Assembly: GCF_007109225.1 (NCBI RefSeq)
Contig: NZ_VJZK01000004.1
Location: forward strand, 270,442 to 334,441
Direction of reading: 5' to 3'
Length of the DNA: 64,000 bases
Source of the DNA: Flavobacterium sp. GT3R68
GTDB lineage: Bacteria > Bacteroidota > Bacteroidia > Flavobacteriales > Flavobacteriaceae
A program made the position numbers and the translations under genes. The first letter of the stretch is position 1. Each line of letters begins with the position of its first letter. Of the stretch, positions 43,316-52,522 are shown in pieces. Below the pieces are notes generated by a model, which was not told the origin of the DNA, did no database searches, and worked only from the letters and a program-made list of their open reading frames with translations.

Positions 43316-43693
43316 TTATTTCAAAATATGCTGGCTTAAGATTTTGTATACTTCATTGATATTGTCGCCACCTTTCCCAAATTGTTTTCTGATAGGCTGT
43401 GGCTCGCCTTTAATCCAAATTTTTAATTCGGCGTCCAAATCTAAAATTCCTGCGCTTTCTTTTGAGAACTTAATCACATTCGTATACGGAATAGACAGAT
43501 AATCCACTTTGCTTCCCACCAACTGCTTTTCTACTAAAATTAATCTTTTGTTAGTGAAGATAAACATGTCCTTTATTAGTTTATAGGCTTTTTCGATGAT
43601 TTCGCCATCCACTAATATCGGTTCAAATTCTTTTGAAACAATTTCAATACTTACTTCTGATGCATTGCCTAAAATGGCATTAAATATTCCCAT
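43316..43693 (-). CDS. bacterial PH-domain protein
   Basis: 125 residues from the ATG at 43693 (M-G-I-F-N), preferred to an upstream start that adds 12 unlikely residues. The sequence EKAYKLIKDMFIFTNKRLILVEKQ and SIPYTNVIKFSKESAGILD fits the YvbH/bacterial PH domain family (short beta-barrel plus helix). It is cytosolic, with unknown partners. It has its own terminator. Confidence 0.75.
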   Translation of the reverse strand: MGIFNAILGNASEVSIEIVSKEFEPILVDGEIIEKAYKLIKDMFIFTNKRLILVEKQLVGSKVDYLSIPYTNVIKFSKESAGILDLDAELKIWIKGEPQPIRKQFGKGGDNINEVYKILSQHILK

Positions 43694-43774
43694 GGCTTTC
43701 GTTTTAATTGTTACATCAAAGGAAATCAATATTAGGAAGTTTTACAAGCCAATTAAGTAATAAAATTTTCAGCC

Positions 43775-44266
43775 TTAATCAATATGTGGATTGAATACAG
43801 TGTAGTTTGATGAACCATATTCGATATCAATACTGCCATCCGTTATTTCCACAGATTCACCAGTATTGCCTACCGATAAATATCCGTGAAAACTTCCCAC
43901 AACACTGTTAGCATCACTTACTGAGAAGTCACATACCAGTCGTCCTATTTGTGAATACAGGACCTGGCCAGAAGCTTGGGTTAATTCTAATGAAAAAGTG
44001 TTGAAGTCAAGATAAGGTTCACGTCTTCCTAAACGAAAAGTTTCGTTATGAACGGAATTGTTTGTAACGCTGCTACCACTAATATTATAGAAGGGAGATG
44101 AAAGAGGGTCAAACATATCCGCTTCGTTTTTTACGATTGTAATATTTTTATAATCGTGAAGTACACCATCAATCTTAAATGAAAGGGAAGCATGGCCCGC
44201 ATTATCATCATTTGAACAACTTACCGACACCAACAGTAAACAAAGAGCGTATACTACTTTTTTCAT
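43775..44266 (-). CDS. hypothetical lipoprotein
   Basis: 163 residues from the ATG at 44266, which gives a lipoprotein signal (VVYALCLLLVSVSC). The open frame begins 14 codons earlier. The mature part is predicted beta-rich (ASLSFKIDGVLHDYKNI, FSLELTQASGQVLYSQIG) and resembles the loosely defined DUF6252-like lipoproteins of this group, but I do not recognise it firmly. Probably at the outer membrane. Confidence 0.6.
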   Translation of the reverse strand: MKKVVYALCLLLVSVSCSNDDNAGHASLSFKIDGVLHDYKNITIVKNEADMFDPLSSPFYNISGSSVTNNSVHNETFRLGRREPYLDFNTFSLELTQASGQVLYSQIGRLVCDFSVSDANSVVGSFHGYLSVGNTGESVEITDGSIDIEYGSSNYTVFNPHID

Positions 44267-44382
44267 TTGTAAATTTTTGTCAAAAGTAGTAATTAATCGT
44301 GATGGCATCCGGAAGACATCAAATATAAATTTCGTTTTGTAAGTAAAATCGCCTAAGTTTACATCCTTAAAATATATACGCC

Positions 44383-45918
44383 ATGTTAATAAAAGTTTTT
44401 GGAAGCGCCGTTTTTGGTGTCGAAGCCACGACGATCACCATAGAAGTCAATATGGATAAAGGAATCGGGTATCATTTGGTGGGATTACCCGATAATGCCA
44501 TCAAAGAAAGTAGTTACCGGATTGCTGCCGCCTTAAAGAACAACGGTTATGCGATGCCCGGTAAAAAAATCACCATCAATATGGCGCCAGCCGATTTACG
44601 GAAAGAAGGCTCAGCCTATGATTTGCCGTTGGCTATTGGGATTCTCGTCGCGTCTGCACAGATAAAATCCGGGGAGGTGAATAAGTACATTATCATGGGA
44701 GAGCTTTCTTTGGACGGAAGCCTGCAACCGATACGGGGCGCTTTGCCTATTGCGATAAAAGCAAAGGAAGAAGGATTCAAAGGGTTCTTTTTGCCAAAAC
44801 AGAATGTCAATGAAGCGGCGATCGTCAGCGGATTGGATGTATATGGTCTGGAGAATTTACAGCAGATCATTGATTTCTTTGAAGGAAAAGGAATTTTGGA
44901 ACCAACCATTATAGATACACGAGCCGAATTTCATAAGACGCTTAACTTTCCGGAGTTTGATTTCAGTGATGTGAGAGGGCAGGAGAGTATCAAGAGGTGC
45001 ATGGAGATTGCCGCTGCGGGTGGTCATAACATTATTTTGATCGGTCCGCCGGGAGCGGGGAAGACAATGATTGCGAAACGACTGCCCAGTATATTGCCTC
45101 CGATGACTTTACGGGAGGCGTTAGAAACCACAAAGATTCACAGTGTTGCGGGTAAATTAAAGGAGGTAGGGTTGATGAACCAACGGCCGTTTAGGAGTCC
45201 GCATCATACGATTTCGAATGTGGCGCTTGTCGGGGGAGGAAGTTATCCGCAACCGGGAGAGATTTCGATGGCACATAATGGAGTCTTGTTTTTGGACGAA
45301 CTGCCGGAGTTCAAAAGGGATGTGTTGGAAGTGATGCGTCAGCCGCTGGAGGATCGGGAGGTAACGATTTCGAGAGCGAAGTTTACGGTTACATATCCGT
45401 CGTCATTTATGTTGGTGGCCAGTATGAATCCGAGTCCGAGTGGGTTCTTTAATGATCCCGAAGCGCCACAAACTTCTTCGCCACATGAAATGCAACGGTA
45501 TATGAGTAAGATTTCGGGGCCGTTGCTGGACCGGATAGATATACATATTGAAGTGACCCCGGTTCCATTTGAGAAATTATCGGATGACCGGAAAGCGGAA
45601 AGCAGTGTGGATATCCGAGCCAGAGTTACCAAAGCCAGGGAATTACAGTCGGCAAGGTTTGAAGCAATGGAGCACCTGCATTACAATGCGCAGATGAATT
45701 CGAAACATATCCGGGAGTTCTGTAAACTGGATGACCATTCGAAGGAATTATTGAAGACCGCGATGGAACGCCTGAATCTATCCGCACGAGCGTATGACCG
45801 AATCCTGAAAGTGTCGCGAACTATCGCTGATCTGGAAGGTTCGGAGAGCGTGGGGTCTTATCATATCGCGGAAGCGATACAGTACAGGAGTTTAGATCGG
45901 GATGGATGGTTGGGTTGA
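44383..45918 (+). CDS. YifB/ComM-family Mg-chelatase-like AAA+ ATPase
   Basis: 511 residues. The N-terminal Lon-protease-like fold (about 1-165) has GLPDNAIKESSYR and the motif GSAYDLPLAIG. The AAA+ Mg-chelatase domain (about 185-395) carries Walker A GPPGAGKTM, Walker B GVLFLDELPEF and the PFRSPHHTISN motif. The C-terminal Mg-chelatase domain has RAYDRILKVSRTIADLEG. ComM promotes branch migration in natural transformation; other YifB roles are unclear. Normal length. Confidence 0.9.
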   Translation: MLIKVFGSAVFGVEATTITIEVNMDKGIGYHLVGLPDNAIKESSYRIAAALKNNGYAMPGKKITINMAPADLRKEGSAYDLPLAIGILVASAQIKSGEVNKYIIMGELSLDGSLQPIRGALPIAIKAKEEGFKGFFLPKQNVNEAAIVSGLDVYGLENLQQIIDFFEGKGILEPTIIDTRAEFHKTLNFPEFDFSDVRGQESIKRCMEIAAAGGHNIILIGPPGAGKTMIAKRLPSILPPMTLREALETTKIHSVAGKLKEVGLMNQRPFRSPHHTISNVALVGGGSYPQPGEISMAHNGVLFLDELPEFKRDVLEVMRQPLEDREVTISRAKFTVTYPSSFMLVASMNPSPSGFFNDPEAPQTSSPHEMQRYMSKISGPLLDRIDIHIEVTPVPFEKLSDDRKAESSVDIRARVTKARELQSARFEAMEHLHYNAQMNSKHIREFCKLDDHSKELLKTAMERLNLSARAYDRILKVSRTIADLEGSESVGSYHIAEAIQYRSLDRDGWLG

Positions 45919-45948
45919 TTTACCTGAAACCACTAAACGTGGTTTAAT

Positions 45949-46019
45949 AGCCCCGATGGCAGTGACATCCTTTTTGTTCTGGGGTTCAGAACAAAAGATA
46001 TAACGGACAGCGGGACTTA
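45949..46019 (+). ncRNA. probable Flavo-1-type structured RNA
   Basis: The segment starts AGCCCCGATGGCAGTGACAT and ends AACGGACAGCGGGACTT. Inside is a perfect 10-bp hairpin, TTTTGTTCTG / CAGAACAAAA, around GGGTT (45972-45996). The outer CCCG (45952-45955) can pair with CGGG (46011-46014). This matches my recollection of a conserved repeat-like RNA, scattered in flavobacterial genomes, that is catalogued as Flavo-1. It lies downstream of yifB, preceded by a small hairpin at 45927-45945. The name is from memory and unchecked. Confidence 0.5.
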
Positions 46020-46078
46020 TCTTCAAAAGAAACGGAATTATTCTGCTTCTAATAAATAAAATAACTTAGAGGATTGCC

Positions 46079-47365
46079 TTAGTATCTGGCAGGGCGTCTG
46101 TCACTATTCGGTTTCGGACGTCCGGAACCGGAGTTGTTGTTGGCGCTTCTGTTGGAAGTGGTGATTGGTTTCTTGGGAGCAGAATGGCGCTGCTGTCTTC
46201 CCTGTCCTTGTTTAATAGGTTCGGTTGATGCGTTTGGGTCCGGTTCAAAACCTTTAATGTTTTCTTTAGGTAATTTCAGGCCAACCAGTTTTTCGATATC
46301 GCGTAAGAACGTGGTTTCGTCCGGGCTGAATAACGAAATCGCTTCTCCGCTTGCTCCGGCTCTTCCTGTACGGCCGATTCGGTGGACGTAATCTTCGGGA
46401 ATGTTGGGCAATTCGAAATTAATAACGTGCGGTAACAATGGGATATCCAGACCTCGCGCTGCAATATCTGTAGCGACTAAAGCCGTTACGCTCCCGTCTT
46501 TAAAACCGGCTAATGCTTTGGTTCGTGCACCCTGACCTTTATTGCCATGTATCGCTGATGCGATAATACCAGCACTGTTCATGCTTTCGGTTAGTTTATT
46601 GGCGCCCTGTTTGGTACGCGTAAACACCAAAATCTGTTTCCAGTTGCCTTCGGTAATCAGTTTGATTATCAGTTCTGTTTTTTTCTCTTTTGCAACAGGA
46701 TATATCTTTTGAATAATAGCATCCACGGTTGTGTTTTCCGGGGTAGCTTCCACATGAACCGGATTGTGCAGAATGCCCATTGCCAATTTCTTAATTTCTT
46801 TGGAGAAGGTTGCGGAGAACATCAGGTTTTGTCTCTTTGCAGGCAATACTTTGATGATGCGGTCAATATCCCGTACAAAACCCATGTCGAGCATGCGGTC
46901 TGCTTCATCCAAAACGAAGATCTCCACTTTTGCAAGTGAGATTAAACCCTGATTCTGCAAATCGATCAATCGGCCGGGAGTGGCGACCAAGATGTCGACA
47001 CCCTGACGCAATCTGGCGACTTGCGGATTTTGGTTCACCCCACCAAAAATAACGGTGCTTTGTATGTCCACGTATTCACTGTATTCCTTGATATTGGCCA
47101 ATATCTGCGCTGCCAACTCCCGTGTTGGGGTTAGTATCAACGCACGAATAGGCCTGTGTCTTAAGTGTTGCCCCTGTAATAATTGTAATATCGGGAGGGT
47201 AAAACCAGCTGTTTTACCGGTTCCTGTTTGTGCCGATGCCAATACATCTTTGCCTTCTAAAACGGGTGGAATTGCTTTTTGCTGTATTGGGGAAGGGGTT
47301 GTGTATCCTTTTTTGCTGATGGCTTTTAATAAGGCATCAGATAAACCTAGTGAGTCGAATGTCAT
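46079..47365 (-). CDS. rhlE: DEAD-box RNA helicase, RhlE type
   Basis: 428 residues. The Q motif is followed by Walker A AQTGTGKT (45-52), PTRELAAQI, the DEAD box in [16 protein letters not shown] in FSATFSK, and [10 protein letters not shown] near 330. A Ser/Arg/Asn-rich basic tail after about 380 probably binds RNA. It acts in RNA unwinding, ribosome assembly or decay, often with a role in cold growth. Normal length. Confidence 0.92.
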   Translation of the reverse strand: MTFDSLGLSDALLKAISKKGYTTPSPIQQKAIPPVLEGKDVLASAQTGTGKTAGFTLPILQLLQGQHLRHRPIRALILTPTRELAAQILANIKEYSEYVDIQSTVIFGGVNQNPQVARLRQGVDILVATPGRLIDLQNQGLISLAKVEIFVLDEADRMLDMGFVRDIDRIIKVLPAKRQNLMFSATFSKEIKKLAMGILHNPVHVEATPENTTVDAIIQKIYPVAKEKKTELIIKLITEGNWKQILVFTRTKQGANKLTESMNSAGIIASAIHGNKGQGARTKALAGFKDGSVTALVATDIAARGLDIPLLPHVINFELPNIPEDYVHRIGRTGRAGASGEAISLFSPDETTFLRDIEKLVGLKLPKENIKGFEPDPNASTEPIKQGQGRQQRHSAPKKPITTSNRSANNNSGSGRPKPNSDRRPARY

Positions 47366-47523
47366 GAAATATGTTTATGAAGTATCTATTATTTTACTTC
47401 TTTGAGTGCGCGAAGATACGGCAATTTTTCCGATGTGCCTTGCTTGTGTGGTTTGTTCGAGGAGTTTAGCCGGTTTAGCCCGCTCCCGGTAAGTGGATTC
47501 TTATCCTAACTGGGAGACCTGTC

Positions 47524-47991
47524 TTACGGTTTATAGACATTAATCCAGTCCCTTGAATTGATGGCGGAGACTTTATTATCCTGATTTAAAGTTACGCGCA
47601 GTTCCTTGTTGGCAATCTTCTTTTCGTAGAGGGCCTTGTATCGGAAGATTCTAATATTTTCTGTTTTGTTGTGGATGACTTCGACCAGATCGAGGTCTTT
47701 GAAGGCGCCGTATTTCAAGCGGAACTTCAGGCAGGTTTTGGTCAGGCGGGTCTGTGTGGTGTTCTGGATTACTGAGGGCGTGGCCTCACTGGTGTTGAAC
47801 GGTTTGAATTTGGAGGTGTTGCAGGTCATCAGGATCCTTGTTCCTAACTCATAGGTTTTCTCTTTTAAGGAATTGTCTATCTGGCTTGGCGCGAGTTTCA
47901 CGATTGTTGGCTCTACGGGTTTTGCCGGGGCTTTCTTGGACTTACAGCCGACCATTATCAGGAGGCATAAAAGGAATATAACTTTCTTCAT
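47524..47991 (-). CDS. hypothetical lipoprotein
   Basis: 155 residues with a lipoprotein signal (LLCLLIMVGC followed by KSKKAPAKP). The remainder is basic and beta-rich (CLKFRLKYGAFKDLDLVEVIHNKTENIRIFRYKALYEKK) with two cysteines that could pair. I do not recognise a family. It lies between rhlE and the second tandem repeat region and looks singly transcribed. Confidence 0.6.
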   Translation of the reverse strand: MKKVIFLLCLLIMVGCKSKKAPAKPVEPTIVKLAPSQIDNSLKEKTYELGTRILMTCNTSKFKPFNTSEATPSVIQNTTQTRLTKTCLKFRLKYGAFKDLDLVEVIHNKTENIRIFRYKALYEKKIANKELRVTLNQDNKVSAINSRDWINVYKP

Positions 47992-48079
47992 TTTTGTGGT
48001 GTTTGTATAGAAACGGGAATTTTGTTTTTAAAGTATTGAAAGATAGTGATTTTTGACGGGATAGGGTAGCGGTATCTGC

Positions 48080-48110
48080 ACTTCGACAGGTTCAGTGTGA
48101 CGGTTGGGTT
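48080..48110. repeat. dispersed repeat copy 1 flanking array B
   Basis: A 31-bp element beginning ACTTCGACAGG, a short sequence often scattered in Bacteroidota genomes. It is 24/31 identical to the copy at 48368-48398 in the same orientation. Confidence 0.6.
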
Positions 48111-48125
48111 ATGATATTCTTTACG

Positions 48126-48359
48126 GCGAATTTGCAAATTTTCTTTTGGGTTGGGATATTTTTTACCGCAAATTCGCAAATTTTAGTTTTGGTAGGGATA
48201 AATATAAATAGGGGAGGGATAATTGTAATTGCGGGAGGGATAATTGCAAATGCGGGAGGCGTAACTGCAATTGCGGGAGATGTAACTGTAAATGCGGGAG
48301 GCATAATTGCAAATGCGGGAGGGACGACTGCAAATGCGGGAGGCGTAATTGTAAAAGCT
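48126..48359. repeat. 21-bp tandem repeat array B with 42-bp leader units
   Basis: Two 42-bp units start at 48126 and 48168 (shared GCAAATTTT and GGGATA). From 48213 there are seven 21-bp units, each roughly GGAGGCATAATT plus GCAAATGCG; the last is partial. Its period and first half equal those of array A at 10789. It lies between two minus-strand genes, upstream of the lipoprotein at 47524 and downstream of the helical protein at 48408. Confidence 0.9.
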
Positions 48360-48367
48360 TTTCTTGT

Positions 48368-48398
48368 ACTTCGATAGGCTCCCTATGACAGTTGCGTT
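48368..48398. repeat. dispersed repeat copy 2 flanking array B
   Basis: The second, more diverged copy of the 31-bp element, ACTTCGATAGG at its start, on the other side of the 21-bp array. Confidence 0.55.
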
Positions 48399-48407
48399 GT
48401 AATACCT

Positions 48408-49172
48408 CTATTTTTTAGCTTTCAGGAATTGTATTCCTTTTACCTGTTCAAAATACGGCGATGTTCCTCCATATATGGACTTGATGTACTTTTTTACTTC
48501 TGTGGCGGTATCGACCAATCCGGAATCGGGGGCGTATAATGTGGTGTCGCGTGCAATTCTTGCATTGTTGATTTTTGCATTCGCTGATGATACTGCCTTA
48601 TTTTTAGCAATCAGGTCGGTGTGTTTTGCGACGAGTGCTGCGATTTTTAAGTCGGTTTCATTGGGTGCGTAACTGGGCTCGGATTGCATTGTGGCGATGA
48701 GTCCTGCGAAGTGCTGGATTTGCATGTCGTACGATTGCTGACTGGTAGATATTGTGGTGGATTCGGTATCGGTTGCCTGTGCCAACTTTCTGCGTGTTCT
48801 GGCGGTAGGACCCTGGATTTTTTTGTTATATGCTTTTGCGTCGGCTACTTTTGCGTCTGTTGCATCGGTAATGTCCAAGGCGTTGATTAATCGTGTTGCC
48901 AATGGTTTCAATGTTCTGAATGCGCTTACCCGTTCGTTGACCATGTTGTTGTAGGCGACGTTGATGTTGATTACATTGGCCAAGTGTGCGTTTGCATTTG
49001 TAACCAACGTATTGAGCTGTGCCAGTTTCAGGCTTGGTTTACTTGGGTTGTAAGTGGTTCCCAGTCCGGTTACGAAAGCGATCAGTTCCTGAAGATTGGC
49101 GACGTTTACGGCGTGGCCTTTTTCGCTTGTGCTTTTCTTTGGGGGGATTGGTGCTTCGGTAGTTGTGGACAT
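48408..49172 (-). CDS. hypothetical helical protein
   Basis: 254 residues, predicted almost all helix, with no signal peptide or TM. It has a Pro/Ser/Lys-rich head (PIPPKKSTSEKG). Segments such as LQELIAFVTGLGTTY, LNTLVTNANAHLANVI and ARTRRKLAQATDTES look like packed bundles. I know it only as a conserved protein of unknown function in Flavobacteriia. It is Ala/Thr/Asn rich and less AT-rich than the cassette to its right. Confidence 0.6.
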   Translation of the reverse strand: MSTTTEAPIPPKKSTSEKGHAVNVANLQELIAFVTGLGTTYNPSKPSLKLAQLNTLVTNANAHLANVININVAYNNMVNERVSAFRTLKPLATRLINALDITDATDAKVADAKAYNKKIQGPTARTRRKLAQATDTESTTISTSQQSYDMQIQHFAGLIATMQSEPSYAPNETDLKIAALVAKHTDLIAKNKAVSSANAKINNARIARDTTLYAPDSGLVDTATEVKKYIKSIYGGTSPYFEQVKGIQFLKAKK

Positions 49173-49264
49173 GTAATGGTTTGGTTGGGTTTATGGCGGC
49201 GAATTTAGATAAAAAAAATCTTACAGGGAAGGTTGCTGTAAGATTTTGTTTCTTCTCTTTGAGG

Positions 49265-49290
49265 GCACGGATTACAAATCCGCGCTATCG
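49265..49290. repeat. short direct repeat, left flank of the defence cassette
   Basis: GCACGGATTA joined directly to CAAATCCGCGCTATCG. The same two blocks recur in the same orientation at 52523-52577, separated there by 29 bp. Confidence 0.7.
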
Positions 49291-49317
49291 TTGCGGAGAC
49301 ATATCCGCGCGATCGGG

Positions 49318-50532
49318 TTATATACTATACGTAGCTATACCAATGGGACGACTAGAGATATCTCGATTTAATTCATTTTGTAATTCTTTAGATTCAATAT
49401 GTAGAAACTGAAGTACTTGGCTTCTCATCAAATCTTGAATATCTTTTTTACCTCTAACGTTCAAAATATTTAATAATAATACTGATTTTGCTTTTTCATT
49501 ATGATAAATAATTATAATTTTTTTTGTTTTTGTCTTCAACTCATTAACAAAATCAAAAACCTCATTAAGATAATCCTCATCAGACTTGTCTAACGAATGA
49601 CCCCAAAAAAAGAAAGAATAATTATTATTGACTTTAGTTTCAAATTCTTTGATAAAAATGTAATCTGTATTATTATTTAACTTTTGGAAATATTTAGTGA
49701 ACGGTAAAAAATGCCTTTTTTCCAGTGATTCATTTTTAGGTATTTCGTTAATTCCTAACACTATTTTATTTTCTACAGAATTTATTTTTCCGTGTAGAAA
49801 TTTTGTGATTTGTTTATTTCCATAAATTTTCTCAAATGTTGGAGTATAATTGAAAGTGTAATGTTTATTAATTTTTGAAAAAAATGGATAACTCTTTGAT
49901 TTGGATTTTTCATAGAGTGGAATAACAAAAATCTCAAAATAGTAATTAAAGATTTTTTTAAAAACATATAATTCGGAAAGTAAATTCTTGGTTATTTTAT
50001 CTAAATCGATATCAATAAAGTAGCCATATTTACTAATCAAAAATTTTGTGTTTAAAGTAATATTGCGATGGTTGTCCAAACTGATTATCTCAAACTTGCT
50101 TAACACTTCCATTATCTCGATATTATTTTTAAAGAGGTCGCTACCATAATAAATTTCATTTTCTAGAAGCGAACCTTTTGAAAATGCGCTATCTTTTATG
50201 AATTCTAGTGAGGCAAATAAATTCTTTAAGACATATTCAATTTTATTCTCAAAATCTATCCAAGTTTCAATCTCATATTCATTTTTGAAAAATCGAAACC
50301 ATTGATTTTTGCCAATTAGATGTTTTAGACTTTCAATATTTTTAGTGTCAAATTCGAAAGAGTTAAATTTAGAAACTATTGATTCATGATTAGCACTTTT
50401 TGAATAGACTGTTTCAAAATCGAAAGAGTGGTGTCCATCTACAAATGATAAAATTTTAATGAAATCGTTATAAGATGTCGGTAAACCTATATTAAGATCG
50501 AATCCGTTTCCTGTGATTAGAATTTTAGGCAT
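49318..50532 (-). CDS. AbiH-family abortive-infection protein
   Basis: 404 residues. AbiH motifs appear in order: an N-terminal LITGNGFDLNIGLPTSYNDF (residues 5-24), a middle HYTFNYTPTFEKIYG, FLHGKI, and a late FWGHSLDKSDEDYL. These resemble a Rossmann-like nucleotide-binding domain. AbiH proteins block phage growth by killing or stalling infected cells, with a mechanism not well known. The gene is strongly AT-rich compared with its left neighbours. It ends just inside the flanking repeat and is the last of three same-strand genes (51313, 50566, 49318). Confidence 0.82.
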   Translation of the reverse strand: MPKILITGNGFDLNIGLPTSYNDFIKILSFVDGHHSFDFETVYSKSANHESIVSKFNSFEFDTKNIESLKHLIGKNQWFRFFKNEYEIETWIDFENKIEYVLKNLFASLEFIKDSAFSKGSLLENEIYYGSDLFKNNIEIMEVLSKFEIISLDNHRNITLNTKFLISKYGYFIDIDLDKITKNLLSELYVFKKIFNYYFEIFVIPLYEKSKSKSYPFFSKINKHYTFNYTPTFEKIYGNKQITKFLHGKINSVENKIVLGINEIPKNESLEKRHFLPFTKYFQKLNNNTDYIFIKEFETKVNNNYSFFFWGHSLDKSDEDYLNEVFDFVNELKTKTKKIIIIYHNEKAKSVLLLNILNVRGKKDIQDLMRSQVLQFLHIESKELQNELNRDISSRPIGIATYSI

Positions 50533-50565
50533 AATGTTAAATTAAATGTCTACTTTAAGACGTAA

Positions 50566-51246
50566 TTATTGAACCTTTAAAATTTTGCGCCCCTTTTTTA
50601 TGAATTCATCATATTTTATAGCAATTGATTGAGCACGGCTGTGGATACCATCTACTGCATTATTGAATCTTTCTGGTTGTTCCATTTCCCATTCCGATGG
50701 TACACTTAATCTTAGACCTCCTTCACTAAAAATATTTGGAAGCAAGAAAGAATTAAAGTCTTTTATATAAATTAATAATTCTTCTTTTAAAGATTCTAAT
50801 TTTGGGTTAAAAAAATCTAAATCTGGCCTTTCCATTTCAACCTCAATTAAATCGAATGGATGCAAAAGTTCATCTCTGAAACTATACCCAGCAAAATTGT
50901 TTGTCCGTAACCAATGGATGTTTTGAATGGTTAACATGTTATTACGGATTTTATTGAATAAGGCCGTATCAAGTTCTAATGTTTTTTCATCATATATAAA
51001 TTCAATAATATTAATTTTTTTTATTTTCTTTACAAAAGTAAAGATGGTTATTGAAGTAATTATTACAATAGCAATAATCCATAAGCTAACTTTAAAATTC
51101 CAAAATGTAATTACACTTGTTTTAAAATCTTTACCCGTAGCTAACCCATCAATAGCATTATAGATTAAAATCAATAAACTTATTATTCCTGCTGAAATAA
51201 CTTTACTCCACACTGGGTCTTTCCAAATCTCTTTTAGTTTTTTCAT
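50566..51246 (-). CDS. two-TM membrane protein of the defence cassette
   Basis: 226 residues. TM1 is about 15-34 after the motif IWKDPVWSKVISAG, and TM2 about 52-72. A cytosolic helical domain follows (FIYDEKTLELDTALFNKIRNN to KKGRKILKVQ). I associate the W-K-D-P-V-W-S-K-V-I opening with membrane modules on varied bacterial defence and signalling proteins, from memory. The soluble domain is not recognised. It lies 33 bp upstream of abiH, so joint action as a membrane effector is plausible but unproven. Confidence 0.55.
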   Translation of the reverse strand: MKKLKEIWKDPVWSKVISAGIISLLILIYNAIDGLATGKDFKTSVITFWNFKVSLWIIAIVIITSITIFTFVKKIKKINIIEFIYDEKTLELDTALFNKIRNNMLTIQNIHWLRTNNFAGYSFRDELLHPFDLIEVEMERPDLDFFNPKLESLKEELLIYIKDFNSFLLPNIFSEGGLRLSVPSEWEMEQPERFNNAVDGIHSRAQSIAIKYDEFIKKGRKILKVQ

Positions 51247-51312
51247 GTTATATTTTACCTAACTTCCAGTGGCTTGCCTCAATGGCGCAACTGAACAAAG
51301 CCATCAGATATA

Positions 51313-52329
51313 TTATTCTACCAAGGAAAGTGTACGGTTTGTTAATTCGTTTTTATGTTTCAACAGATCATCAATGTGATCTAAGTGATATTCATTATTC
51401 TCAATATGCATCTTCAATTTGGAATCGGTGAATATTAATTTGCAGATTACCTTTTTTGAATTGTCATCGATACTGATATTGAAAAAGCTTTTATAATCCT
51501 TAAACACAATTCTGTCTTTAGGAATCTTTTTATTTTGAATCAGTAACGTTCTAATGGTGTGGTATGCCTGGATTTCAAATTCGGTTGTCACGACACCTTG
51601 TGAATTGGATTTTGATTCTTCCAACACTTTTCTGTCATATATGTTTTTCAGTAAAGCTGAATTAACCAATGAAATCATTTTAAGTTGAGTTTCATCGGTA
51701 AACTTTGTTTTAAAAAGCATATTTCTATGAACAATTTTCAACAGGTCTTTTGAAGGGGCTTTTAATTCTTTGTATAAGGTGTCTTCAAAGCTTTCTACGA
51801 AAGCCGCTTCCTGTGCGGAGGTAACAATTTCCTTAACCTTAATAAATCGCTTATCAAACTTTATCAAAGTTTCAATATCTTTCTCATTGTAGTTACTCAA
51901 ATTAAAAATGAAGAACGGCTTAGGATCAATTACATTCGGTTCTAAAACATCGGAGTAAAAGCGGTATTCGATACCATTGGTAAGTACGGCTATCTTTGAA
52001 TTTTTGGTGTTGTTAAAATAGCCATTCAATTGTCCGGCTTCTTTATCTGTCAGACGGCTGGAATGTTTTTTGGCTTCAATCAGAATTGTATCTTTTTTAT
52101 TCAATACGATTGCGTAATCTATTTTATTACTTACTCTATCACCAAAATCAGCATTGTATTCCGGAATCAAATCATTGGATACATAATTCAACATCATAAA
52201 GAAAGGTTCTATTAAAAACTTTCTGGTTTGAGCTTCATTGTTACTCAATTCGATTGCATCGTTTAATTTGAAGTTATCTAATGTTTTCTTTAATTGTCCT
52301 ACAGCTTGTTTTGGTAATTGTGTACTCAT
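51313..52329 (-). CDS. HsdR_N-type PD-(D/E)xK nuclease-domain protein
   Basis: 338 residues. The N-terminal half resembles the nuclease domain of type I restriction R subunits: the opening TRKFLIEPFFMMLNYV, D71 in KIDYAIV, then E85 and K87 in ILIEAKKHS, and KIAVLTNGIEYRFYSD after them. No helicase motifs follow, and the C-terminal half (about 170-338) is unrecognised. Such standalone proteins occur in defence islands. It is first of the three same-strand genes; the gap to the TM protein is 66 bp. Confidence 0.75.
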   Translation of the reverse strand: MSTQLPKQAVGQLKKTLDNFKLNDAIELSNNEAQTRKFLIEPFFMMLNYVSNDLIPEYNADFGDRVSNKIDYAIVLNKKDTILIEAKKHSSRLTDKEAGQLNGYFNNTKNSKIAVLTNGIEYRFYSDVLEPNVIDPKPFFIFNLSNYNEKDIETLIKFDKRFIKVKEIVTSAQEAAFVESFEDTLYKELKAPSKDLLKIVHRNMLFKTKFTDETQLKMISLVNSALLKNIYDRKVLEESKSNSQGVVTTEFEIQAYHTIRTLLIQNKKIPKDRIVFKDYKSFFNISIDDNSKKVICKLIFTDSKLKMHIENNEYHLDHIDDLLKHKNELTNRTLSLVE

Positions 52330-52417
52330 AAGTAAATAGATTTTAATTGGTTGGATTCCAAATGTAAGAAAAATAATTACTTGTGGATTGAAAGTTTTCA
52401 GGATATTTTTAATACTT

Positions 52418-52510
52418 AGATTGCTTCGTCGTTCCTCCTCGCAATGACAGAGAGTGTGATGTATGGCTTTTCTAAAAATGTAAAACTACAACTTTTTGGG
52501 CTGTAGTTTA
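52418..52510. repeat. dispersed repeat with hairpin, copy 1
   Basis: Reads AGATTGCTTCG then TTCCTCCTCGCAATGAC (a widespread intergenic repeat whose complement is GTCATTGCGAGG...), followed by a hairpin AAACTACA / TGTAGTTT. About 83 bp from 52427 match 54836-54918 almost without gaps, same orientation. Confidence 0.75.
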
Positions 52511-52522
52511 TTATTGTATTTT

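Noticed and set aside
48092..48304. 70-codon minus-strand Pro/Ile-rich ORF
   Set aside because: It is a read-through of array B and its 42-bp leader units; no start signal or conservation evidence.
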